Source: JAJDIA01 sp031555735 (lineage in GTDB: Bacteria > Bacteroidota > Bacteroidia > Bacteroidales > Tannerellaceae). From it: a DNA stretch of 23,283 bases. A program made the position numbers and the translations under genes. Under the pieces are notes generated by a model. The model saw only the letters and a program-made list of their open reading frames with translations. It was not told the origin of the DNA and ran no database searches. Numbering within the stretch: position 1 is the first letter of the stretch; each line of letters opens with the position of its first letter. The stretch spans positions 1 to 23,283 of the forward strand of contig JAVBUE010000054.1 in assembly GCA_031555735.1 (NCBI GenBank), read 5' to 3'. Positions 1 through 7,881 of the stretch are shown piece by piece.

Positions 1-76
1 TGGAAAGGTCTTCCCACAAAGGTGGGAAGATGTTCCCACCCTTGTGGGAAGACCTTTCCACCACGGTGGGAACATT
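1..76. repeat. Array A: tandem 22-bp dyad units (TTCCCAC/GTGGGAA)
   Basis: Three direct units of 22 bp start at 11, 33 and 55. Each is a dyad TTCCCACnnnnGTGGGAA plus a 4-bp spacer; the third has TTTCCAC. Core words therefore fall every 11 bp in alternating orientation, at 11, 22, 33, 44, 55 and 66. A further GTGGAAA-like half is cut by the window edge, so the array probably continues to the left. Bases 1-60 form a near-perfect palindrome: only base pairs 20/41 and 29/32 fail to match. No reading frame uses it. Its function is unknown. Arrays B and C later in the window share the unit length but not the sequence. Confidence 0.85.
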
Positions 77-139
77 AAACCATCCTAACGCCGGCACGAC
101 TCCTTCCCCAGGTTGCCAATAGAAGATACGGATGATGAC

Positions 140-182
140 AACAGAAAAACAAAAGACCTCCTCGGAAGATGTCCGGGGAGGT
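140..182 (-). terminator. Rho-independent-like terminator
   Basis: On the minus strand a 10-bp stem (173-182 paired with 156-165, one G-T pair) with a 7-nt loop is followed by a T-rich run at 140-155. It lies just beyond a first hairpin with a T-run at 193-223, so two terminator-like structures are in tandem on the same strand. It may be the real 3' end of the small RNA or a backup terminator. Confidence 0.6.
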
Positions 183-194
183 CCCTGTCGCCAT

Positions 195-272
195 AAAAAA
201 TTAAAGGCTGTCTCGCGACAACCCCTAACCAAACTTTGTTAACCTTAAATCTAATACTATTATGAAAAAACC
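195..272 (-). ncRNA. Candidate small RNA or leader RNA
   Basis: A consensus Bacteroidetes promoter (279-309) would start a minus-strand RNA near 272. The RNA has an AT-rich 5' part without a convincing reading frame. It ends in a hairpin (217-223 paired with 206-212) closed by a GCGA tetraloop and followed by a T-rich stretch at 193-205. That is a complete promoter-RNA-terminator unit of about 80 nt, or about 130 nt if it reads through to the second hairpin at 140-182. From memory, the 5' block (CATAATAGTATTAGATTTAA on the minus strand) recurs in Bacteroides and Parabacteroides genomes; I could not check this. A 79-codon minus-strand frame over 85-324 has no family resemblance and is treated as noise. 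Nothing else was recognised between 310 and 431. Confidence 0.55.
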
Positions 273-278
273 ACAATG

Positions 279-309
279 CAAAGATACAGGCTGAACAACC
301 GTTTGTCAA
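279..309 (-). promoter_or_regulatory. Bacteroidetes-type promoter for the candidate small RNA
   Basis: On the minus strand, TATCTTTG (279-286) fits the -7 consensus TAnnTTTG exactly. TTG (307-309) lies 20 bp upstream, as expected for the -33 element. Confidence 0.65.
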
Positions 310-431
310 GTCTTTTTCGCCCAAATAATGTTAAGCAATCGATACTTAATCGTCAAAAAGTGTTACACAACATAAAACTCTACAAATTTCAGCTAAAATA
401 AGATAAAATTAACAGGCGTCTGCCCTCCCAC

Positions 432-1229
432 CTACAACTCCAACCGTTCCTTCAGCAGTTTGTAGCCGGCGCTGCTGGCGCGCAGGCTTTGCCCGTTCTT
501 GAGCCGTACCTGGTAGGTTTCTTTGCCGAAGAGCTCGACACGCTGGATAAATTCCGTATTGACGATCACCGAACGGTGGATACGGACGAACGTTGGCGGG
601 AGGTTGGTTTCGAAATATTTCATCGTCTGTTCCTTGATGTATTGCCCCGACGGGGTGCAGAGCGTCACGTAATCGCCGCTGGCCTGGAGGCAGTACAGTT
701 CTTCGAGGTGGACGATGTGGATGCGGGCGCCGTCTTTGACGGAGATACGGTCGATCAGTTCCGTCCGTCCGGCTTGTCCCGAAGCGGCAGTCTCCGCTTC
801 GCGTTCCTTTTCCGCCAGTTCGGTTTCCATCCGGTCGGTCTTCTGCAACAGCCAGTACCATTGGAGGAGGATGACCCATGCCAGGATACCCGTCAGGAAA
901 CGGAGCGGCAGGCTGCGGATGAACACCTCCGCCTCCATGGCGCCGATGAGCGCCAGCAGCATGAAGCAACCGCCGAGACAGACAAATTGCACCAGGAACG
1001 TCAGCAGGATATGCACCTGCCACGCGCGGATAAAGCCCAGGGCATACCACGCCATATAACCGGCCACGGACAGCAGTGCGATGCTCAGGATGCTGTCGGC
1101 CAATGCCGGCCAGGGATGCGCACCGGCATAACCGACGAGCAGTCCCCATTGGATCGCCATCACCACCACCATCGCCACCAGTCCGGTGGCTTTATGGCGT
1201 ATCGATTCGGTAAACGGATGCGGTAACAT
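432..1229 (-). CDS. Membrane-anchored LytTR-family DNA-binding regulator
   Basis: A 265-residue protein with four predicted membrane segments (about 14-35, 45-67, 73-97 and 108-128), a charged helical linker rich in Glu (130-148) and a C-terminal LytTR DNA-binding domain (about 160-262). The hallmark FVRIHRSVIVN block is at 214-224. There is no receiver domain and no histidine-kinase domain, so it is likely a one-component membrane regulator that senses a signal through its membrane part. It is the last gene of a three-gene minus-strand operon and starts 2 bp after the stop of the second LiaF-like gene, so translation is probably coupled. By analogy with LiaF-linked systems it may respond to envelope stress; that role is inferred from the neighbours. 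Confidence 0.85.
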   Translation of the reverse strand: MLPHPFTESIRHKATGLVAMVVVMAIQWGLLVGYAGAHPWPALADSILSIALLSVAGYMAWYALGFIRAWQVHILLTFLVQFVCLGGCFMLLALIGAMEAEVFIRSLPLRFLTGILAWVILLQWYWLLQKTDRMETELAEKEREAETAASGQAGRTELIDRISVKDGARIHIVHLEELYCLQASGDYVTLCTPSGQYIKEQTMKYFETNLPPTFVRIHRSVIVNTEFIQRVELFGKETYQVRLKNGQSLRASSAGYKLLKERLEL

Positions 1230-1231
1230 GG

Positions 1232-1990
1232 TCAGCCTTTTATTTCTACGCCGCCGAACGAAGTATTCCCGCGGATCACCAGCTTATGGGCATAGTCGAT
1301 CTCCTGCGAGGCATACCGTTTCTCCGTCACCCCGCCGAAAGTGACATGTGTATCGTTCACCACATTCCAGTGGGAAGGGACATAGATCTCCACCCCGCCG
1401 AAGGAGTTGGAGAGGTCGATATACGTCTCCGGCGCATCCAGTGTCGTATGCCGCAGGTCGAGGGCGAGCGATCCGAACGACACTTCCAGCCGGGCGCCGG
1501 TAAACACCGGGGCGGTCACCGTATGCCGGAGGGAATAAAAGCTGGCGATACCCTGCACATACCCATCGGCTTCGTGCACGTTGCCCGCATCCGTCCGCGC
1601 ATGCCAGCGTCTCTGCCGGGGGAGGAATACCAGGTCGAGCAACATCCCCAGCCCGCCGAGGATCAGGAATACCGGCCAGTATTTCCAGAGATATTCCGGC
1701 CAGCTCGCCCAATAATCGACCGCCGATTCCCCCAGAATCAGCGGCATCAGGAAAAAGGCGGCCGTCGCCCATAAGGCGATCCCCTGCCCGATCTTCCACT
1801 GGAAAAAGCTGCCGAAACCGAATACCACCAACAGCATCGGCCAGGAGAACAGGATGCGGTACCAATAATCGTTGATCCACCCGGCATTATGCCCAAGGGT
1901 CAATACGCCAGCGGAAATACAGATCGTGGCGAGGTAAAACAACGTGAGTTGCCGGCGATGCCGGAACGGATTGTGCATGTAGGCAGTCAT
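1232..1990 (-). CDS. LiaF-like membrane protein (second copy)
   Basis: A 252-residue protein. The N-terminal half has about four hydrophobic segments separated by short loops (DUF5668/LiaI-like membrane region). The C-terminal half, from about residue 150, is a beta-rich domain of the LiaF/DUF2154 type, with repeated FGG and FGS turns (SFGSLALDLR, NSFGGVEIYVPSHWNVV, TSFGGVEIKG). LiaF proteins modulate cell-envelope stress signalling in Firmicutes; in Bacteroidetes the role is less clear. It is a paralogue of the gene 5 bp upstream, with the same domain order and the same ending, so a tandem duplication is likely. It lies between that paralogue and the LytTR gene in one operon. Confidence 0.8.
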   Translation of the reverse strand: MTAYMHNPFRHRRQLTLFYLATICISAGVLTLGHNAGWINDYWYRILFSWPMLLVVFGFGSFFQWKIGQGIALWATAAFFLMPLILGESAVDYWASWPEYLWKYWPVFLILGGLGMLLDLVFLPRQRRWHARTDAGNVHEADGYVQGIASFYSLRHTVTAPVFTGARLEVSFGSLALDLRHTTLDAPETYIDLSNSFGGVEIYVPSHWNVVNDTHVTFGGVTEKRYASQEIDYAHKLVIRGNTSFGGVEIKG

Positions 1991-1995
1991 GGTCG

Positions 1996-2742
1996 TCAGC
2001 TTTTAATATCCACATTGCTGAAGGTGATATCTCCCCGGATGATCAGCTTATGGCCGGTATCGACCGGTTGCGACAAAAAGCGTTTGTCCTTGAATCCCGA
2101 GAGTGTGCTGTCGGCTTCCACCACCACATTCCAGGAGGTGGGGACATAGAGTTCGACGTTGCTGAAGGTGGCGTCTATCCGGATCAGGGTCTGCGGCGCC
2201 TCCAGGGTGGTACGCCGGAGGTCGATCATCAGGCTGCCGAACGTCACATCCAGGTCGCCCCCCCGGAACACCGGCTCCAGCACGATATGCCGGGCGGAGC
2301 TGAAGGTGACGTCGGACACGATAAATCCTTCGTCGGATGCACGGCTCCCCTGTGCAAAATAACTCTCCTGTTTCCCCTCGCCACCTTCTACCTGCTGGCT
2401 GAACGGCCAACTGTTTCCCTTGCTCCTCGCCCGCAGGATCAACGCCACGCCGACGATGATCAGCCATACCGGCCAGAACTGGTGCATGCTATACGAATGG
2501 GGAAGCAGGAAGAACAGCCCCAGGGAAATCAGGATAAAGCTCCCTACATAATTCCGTTTCGTCAGGCAAAGGATACCGACGATCACCAGGATCATCTGCC
2601 AGGAAACCAGGAAGGAGGTGATGGACGGATCAATCCATCCCAGATTGCGACCGAGGATCAGGATACCGGCTCCGATAAAACAGAGGGCGATCACGGCGGA
2701 GTTCAGCGCGTGGTGCCATTGTGGGGTGTTCTTTTGATTCAT
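1996..2742 (-). CDS. LiaF-like membrane protein (first copy)
   Basis: A 248-residue protein, first gene of the LiaF-LiaF-LytTR operon. Hydrophobic segments lie at about 14-34, 45-61, 66-83 and 89-103. A polar linker and a C-terminal beta-rich LiaF/DUF2154-like domain (about 140-248) follow, with VTFGSLMIDLRRTTLEAP and a terminal DITFSNVDIKS. The matching strands in the next gene read SFGSLALDLRHTTLDAP and TSFGGVEIKG. A promoter is visible 32 bp upstream of the start. The role is probably membrane or cell-wall stress sensing together with the LytTR protein; no ligand can be inferred from sequence. Confidence 0.8.
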   Translation of the reverse strand: MNQKNTPQWHHALNSAVIALCFIGAGILILGRNLGWIDPSITSFLVSWQMILVIVGILCLTKRNYVGSFILISLGLFFLLPHSYSMHQFWPVWLIIVGVALILRARSKGNSWPFSQQVEGGEGKQESYFAQGSRASDEGFIVSDVTFSSARHIVLEPVFRGGDLDVTFGSLMIDLRRTTLEAPQTLIRIDATFSNVELYVPTSWNVVVEADSTLSGFKDKRFLSQPVDTGHKLIIRGDITFSNVDIKS

Positions 2743-2773
2743 ATACTTTCGTTTTTACTGTTTAATGATAGGG

Positions 2774-2804
2774 CAAAAGTAGGGGTGTGGCTTCTTCCCC
2801 GCAA
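2774..2804 (-). promoter_or_regulatory. Promoter of the LiaF-LiaF-LytTR operon
   Basis: On the minus strand TACTTTTG (2774-2781) matches TAnnTTTG. A TTG (2802-2804) lies exactly 20 bp upstream. The predicted start leaves a short leader before the ATG at 2742. Confidence 0.6.
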
Positions 2805-2821
2805 CCTGCTTTCGCCTGTTG

Positions 2822-2847
2822 ACCGCCGATTACCGACCAACGGCGGT
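2822..2847. promoter_or_regulatory. Inverted repeat upstream of the LiaF operon promoter
   Basis: ACCGCCG (2822-2828) and CGGCGGT (2841-2847) form a perfect 7-bp inverted repeat with a 12-bp spacer. It sits about 18 bp upstream of the -33 element. It is placed where an activator could bind, for example the operon's own LytTR protein, although LytTR sites are more often direct repeats. It has no T-run and is not a terminator. Confidence 0.3.
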
Positions 2848-2870
2848 TTATCCCCGATAAAGTAACGCAA

Positions 2871-2903
2871 AAAAGGCATCCGGAAAGCTATCGGATGCCT
2901 TTT
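2871..2903. terminator. Bidirectional hairpin terminator
   Basis: GGCATCCG (2875-2882) pairs with CGGATGCC (2892-2899), extended by A4/T4 to a 12-bp stem with a 9-nt loop. A-rich sequence on the left and T-rich on the right let it act on either strand. It lies between the frd operon and the LiaF promoter, behind a first frd terminator at 3030-3070, and would insulate the two operons. The remainder of 2743-3093 shows no gene. Confidence 0.7.
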
Positions 2904-3029
2904 ATTTCGTTAATCGTTTTTGAGTCTTTCCAACCACCGCTTTCCCGGGGGGGCTTAATAGCCACACAAGAAGAATCAAAGCGGGGATGCCAAACATCAA
3001 TAATGGTTCTGTTAGTTAAGATTATTCTT

Positions 3030-3070
3030 AAAAAAAACAAAGGGGGAGGACATGTAAAGCCCTCCCCCTT
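3030..3070 (-). terminator. Terminator of the frdCAB operon
   Basis: On the minus strand a GC-rich 10-bp stem (3061-3070 paired with 3040-3049, AAGGGGGAGG/CCTCCCCCTT) with an 11-nt loop is followed by a T-run (3030-3039, one G). It begins 24 bp after the frdB stop codon, the classical layout of a rho-independent terminator. Confidence 0.85.
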
Positions 3071-3093
3071 ATACCTATATATAATGTATAGGA

Positions 3094-3849
3094 TCAGTCT
3101 TGCAGTTTCGCGGAGATGAACTGGCGGTTCAGGCGGGCGATGTTACTGATGGAGATGGCCTTCGGGCATTCGCCTTCGCAGGCACGGGTGTTGGTACAGT
3201 TACCAAAGCCCAGTTCGTCCATCTTGGCAACCATCGCTTTCGCGCGACGGGCAGCTTCCACCTGCCCTTGCGGGAGCAGGGCGAGCTGGCTTACCTTAGC
3301 CGATACGAACAACATGGCCGAACCGTTCTTGCAGGCGGCTACGCAGGCGCCGCAACCGATACAGGCGGCAGCATCCATCGCCAGATCGGCATCCACCTTC
3401 GAGATGGGTATGGCGTTGGCATCGGGGATACCGCCGGTATTGACCGACACGAAACCTCCCGACTGGATGATCTTATCGAACGCGTACCGGTCCACCATCA
3501 GGTCGCGGATCACCGGGAAGCCTGCCGAACGCCACGGCTCGACCGTGATCGTCGCCCCGTCGTTGAACTTACGCATGTGCAACTGGCAGGTGGTGATCTC
3601 CGTATCCGGCCCGTGGGGATGACCGTCGATATAGAGCGAACACATCCCGCAGATTCCTTCGCGGCAGTCGTGGTCGAACACCACCGGTTCTTTCCCTTCG
3701 TTGACCAACTGTTCGTTCAGGATGTCGAGCATTTCCAGGAATGAGCTTCCCTGCGAAATGTCTTTCAACTGATAGGATTCGAAAGCGCCTTTTTCCTTCG
3801 GACCTCTCTGGCGCCAGACTTTCAGTGTGATAGTTATATAGTTATCCAT
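3094..3849 (-). CDS. frdB: Fumarate reductase/succinate dehydrogenase iron-sulfur subunit
   Basis: A 251-residue electron-transfer subunit of the quinol:fumarate reductase/succinate dehydrogenase complex (sdhB in other nomenclature). The N-terminal plant-type ferredoxin domain has Cys62, Cys67, Cys70 and Cys88 for [2Fe-2S]. The C-terminal domain has CIGCGACVAAC (Cys163, 166, 169, 173) and Cys218, Cys224, Cys228 for the [4Fe-4S] and [3Fe-4S] centres. All expected cysteines are present. It passes electrons between the haem-b anchor (FrdC) and the flavoprotein (FrdA) at the cytoplasmic face of the membrane. It is the last gene of frdCAB, 21 bp after frdA, and is followed by a strong terminator. 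In anaerobic Bacteroidales the complex mainly reduces fumarate to succinate. Confidence 0.95.
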   Translation of the reverse strand: MDNYITITLKVWRQRGPKEKGAFESYQLKDISQGSSFLEMLDILNEQLVNEGKEPVVFDHDCREGICGMCSLYIDGHPHGPDTEITTCQLHMRKFNDGATITVEPWRSAGFPVIRDLMVDRYAFDKIIQSGGFVSVNTGGIPDANAIPISKVDADLAMDAAACIGCGACVAACKNGSAMLFVSAKVSQLALLPQGQVEAARRAKAMVAKMDELGFGNCTNTRACEGECPKAISISNIARLNRQFISAKLQD

Positions 3850-3870
3850 TGTTGTTGCTTTTTAAAAGTA

Positions 3871-5811
<1,941 letters not shown>

Positions 5812-5826
5812 ATTACTTGCTGTTTA

Positions 5827-6510
5827 TCAAAGGTTTTTCAGATAGAATGTAATAGTCACGAAGGCGAAGCCCAGGCAGATCAATGTGGCGAAGATGTCGG
5901 ATGTCACTTTCCAGCGGTTGATCCAGATGTTGTTGTTCCAGCCGACGGTCTGGATGGCGCTCCAGAATCCGTGCGTGAGGTGGAACCACAACGCCACGTA
6001 CCATACGAGGTAAAGCACTACCACCACGATGTTGCTGAAGTAGTAATTGATAAACGCCGCCCCTTCCTGCGGAGATACCATGGCATTGCCGAGGGCTACT
6101 TCGTGATGTCCCATCAGTTCGGCAAACATCATCTTGTACCAGAACTGTGTGAAGTGGAGGCAGAGGAATCCTGCCACGATCAGGCCGAGAACGAACATGT
6201 TCTGCGAAGACCATTCCACATTCTTCGGTGCGGCGCTCATGGCGTAACGGTTGTTACCGCGCGCTTTCCGGTTCTGCAACGTCAGGATGATCGAGTAGCA
6301 GATGTGAATCACAAAGCCGCCGGCCAGCACCACCGTACCTGCCAACGCATACCAGTTTGTTCCCAACAGCGAACAGATCATGTTGTAGGCCTCTTCGGAA
6401 AAGACCGCCGTCATGTTCATCGCCAGGTGGAACACCAGGAACAGGATAAGGAAGACGCCTGATAAACTCATTATCAGTTTCTTCCCGATAGAAGAATTAA
6501 GTAACCACAT
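5827..6510 (-). CDS. frdC: Succinate dehydrogenase/fumarate reductase cytochrome b subunit (b558 type)
   Basis: A 227-residue membrane anchor with five hydrophobic segments, as in the dihaem cytochrome b subunits of the Bacillus SdhC/Wolinella FrdC group. Histidines fit for haem ligation lie within the membrane helices: FHLAMN (about residue 28), FVIHICYS, LHFTQFW and FHLTHGFW. It anchors FrdA and FrdB to the inner membrane and exchanges electrons with menaquinone. It is the first gene of the operon. The start follows a well-placed promoter (6565-6596), leaving a leader of about 50 nt. Gene order C-A-B matches that known for Bacteroides frd genes. Confidence 0.93.
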   Translation of the reverse strand: MWLLNSSIGKKLIMSLSGVFLILFLVFHLAMNMTAVFSEEAYNMICSLLGTNWYALAGTVVLAGGFVIHICYSIILTLQNRKARGNNRYAMSAAPKNVEWSSQNMFVLGLIVAGFLCLHFTQFWYKMMFAELMGHHEVALGNAMVSPQEGAAFINYYFSNIVVVVLYLVWYVALWFHLTHGFWSAIQTVGWNNNIWINRWKVTSDIFATLICLGFAFVTITFYLKNL

Positions 6511-6564
6511 AAGATAATAATTTATTAGTATGTATTAGTTTGTAATTGCCTGAAAAAACACTCG

Positions 6565-6596
6565 CAAAGGTATGTGAAATACATAGAGTTCACAAA
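6565..6596 (-). promoter_or_regulatory. Promoter of frdCAB
   Basis: On the minus strand TACCTTTG (6565-6572) is a perfect -7 element. TTTG (6593-6596) is a perfect -33 element with a 20-bp spacer. This is the best promoter match in the window, consistent with strong expression of an energy-metabolism operon. Confidence 0.85.
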
Positions 6597-6620
6597 TAAT
6601 TATGGAAATAATTCCGTATT

Positions 6621-6657
6621 AACAAACAAAAGCTGCACGGCATGATACCGGCAGCTT
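6621..6657 (-). terminator. Terminator after the acyltransferase-like gene
   Basis: On the minus strand AAGCTGCCGG pairs with CCGTGCAGCTT (6648-6657 with 6630-6640, one bulged base). A T-rich TTTTGTTTG run follows down to 6621. It lies about 30 bp past the stop at 6687 and upstream of the frd promoter. Confidence 0.7.
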
Positions 6658-6686
6658 GTTTGGATGAGAATACGGCTATTCTTCAA

Positions 6687-7799
6687 TTATACTTTCAGGA
6701 ATACCTTGTGTTTGTACAGGAAGTAGAGGAAGAGCCAGACGACGGCGACATATCCCATCCAGTTGAGCAGCAGCGACCAGTCTTCCGGAAACAACTTCAC
6801 GAAGCCGCCGAAGAAGAAATCGGCGATCTGCCGGAACGGGATGATGCGGTTGGCCATATAGATCGTGATCGAGTTCATACCGATCACTTTGAAGAAAAAG
6901 AATCCTTTCTGATACCCCCATACATCCACCAGCAGGTAGAACAAGGCGAAGAGCAACAGGCTGCATCCGCCCGCCATGCAGACAAACGAGCTGCTCCACA
7001 GCGCTTTGTTGATCGGGTAGAACAGGTTCCATCCCTGGGCGACGGCTACCAGCACGGCGCCGGCGGCGGCGATAAGTCCCGCCTTCTTCCCCATCGTCAG
7101 TCCTTTATGGGTGAGGGTAACGAACATTCCCGTCAACGCCCCCAGCAAGGCCGTCGAGATGGCCGGGATGATACCGAGGATGCCTTCGGGATCGAAGATC
7201 GTACTGTTCAGCCGTCCCGGCAACAGCATGCGGTCGATATAGCAGGCGATATTCCCTTCGGGCGTGAACCGTCCGGCGCCGGGATAATCGGGCGCCGTAA
7301 ACAATACGTTCAGCAGGTAATAGAAAAGCAGGAGGCCGAAGCACCAGATCGCGCGCGTACATAGTTTATTTGTATTGACGAAGATCAGCGCGGCAAACAT
7401 CCACGCCAGCCCGATCCGTCCCAGCACACTGGCGCAGCGCAGGGTGTCGAACTCAAACTTCAGCAGGCCGTTGTAGATCATCCCGAAGAGCACGAGTGTC
7501 AGCCCGCGCTGGACAATCTTCTTATACTGCCCGCTCTTAGAATTCCCCTGTTTGTATTTACCTAAGGAGAACGGCATGGATACACCCGCCATGAACAGGA
7601 AGAGGGGGAAGATCATGTCGTAGAATACAAACCCATCCCAGGGCACATGGTGGAACTGTTTTTCCAGGGTGACGAAGAGCGGCCACTGTGTCAACGCGGC
7701 CAGCCCGGCGATGATACCGGACCCGCCAGCGATCCATAACATGTCGAAACCACGGAGGGCATCCAGTGATTCCAGACGTTGTGTGTGTTTCTTTTCCAT
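6687..7799 (-). CDS. Multi-pass membrane acyltransferase-like protein (DUF5009/HGSNAT-like)
   Basis: A 370-residue polytopic membrane protein with about ten hydrophobic segments. The N-terminal block RLESLDALRGFDM is the signature of the DUF5009/DUF1624 family, related to eukaryotic heparan-alpha-glucosaminide N-acetyltransferase. The motif HHVPWDGFVFYDMIFPLFLF (about residues 50-69) contains the conserved His and the D-x-x-F-P element of that family. The likely role is transfer of an acyl group across the membrane to a glycan; the substrate is unknown. It lies 82 bp after yidC on the same strand with a large hairpin between, and no separate promoter was found. A T-tailed hairpin follows it. 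Confidence 0.8.
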   Translation of the reverse strand: MEKKHTQRLESLDALRGFDMLWIAGGSGIIAGLAALTQWPLFVTLEKQFHHVPWDGFVFYDMIFPLFLFMAGVSMPFSLGKYKQGNSKSGQYKKIVQRGLTLVLFGMIYNGLLKFEFDTLRCASVLGRIGLAWMFAALIFVNTNKLCTRAIWCFGLLLFYYLLNVLFTAPDYPGAGRFTPEGNIACYIDRMLLPGRLNSTIFDPEGILGIIPAISTALLGALTGMFVTLTHKGLTMGKKAGLIAAAGAVLVAVAQGWNLFYPINKALWSSSFVCMAGGCSLLLFALFYLLVDVWGYQKGFFFFKVIGMNSITIYMANRIIPFRQIADFFFGGFVKLFPEDWSLLLNWMGYVAVVWLFLYFLYKHKVFLKV

Positions 7800-7836
7800 T
7801 CTATCAGATCTAAAGAAGTTGTTTACAATCCTTAAG

Positions 7837-7873
7837 CCCTTAAAGGCTTTAAAGTCCTTAAAGCCTTTAAGGG
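7837..7873. repeat. 16-bp-arm inverted repeat between yidC and the acyltransferase gene
   Basis: CCCTTAAAGGCTTTAA (7837-7852) and its exact complement (7858-7873) are separated by 5 nt. The sequence is built from overlapping CTTTAAAG/CCTTAAAG words, and another such word (CCTTAAG) precedes it at 7830. There is no T-run, so it is more likely an mRNA stability or processing element, or a dispersed repeat, than a terminator. Confidence 0.75.
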
Positions 7874-7881
7874 AAAATAGA

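Noticed and set aside
262..294. 10-residue plus-strand mini-frame (MKKPQCKDTG) considered as a leader peptide
   Set aside because: No plus-strand promoter or regulated gene follows; the region is better explained as a minus-strand RNA with its promoter.
85..324. 79-codon minus-strand frame
   Set aside because: It begins upstream of, and overlaps, the predicted RNA promoter and both terminator hairpins; no homology features.
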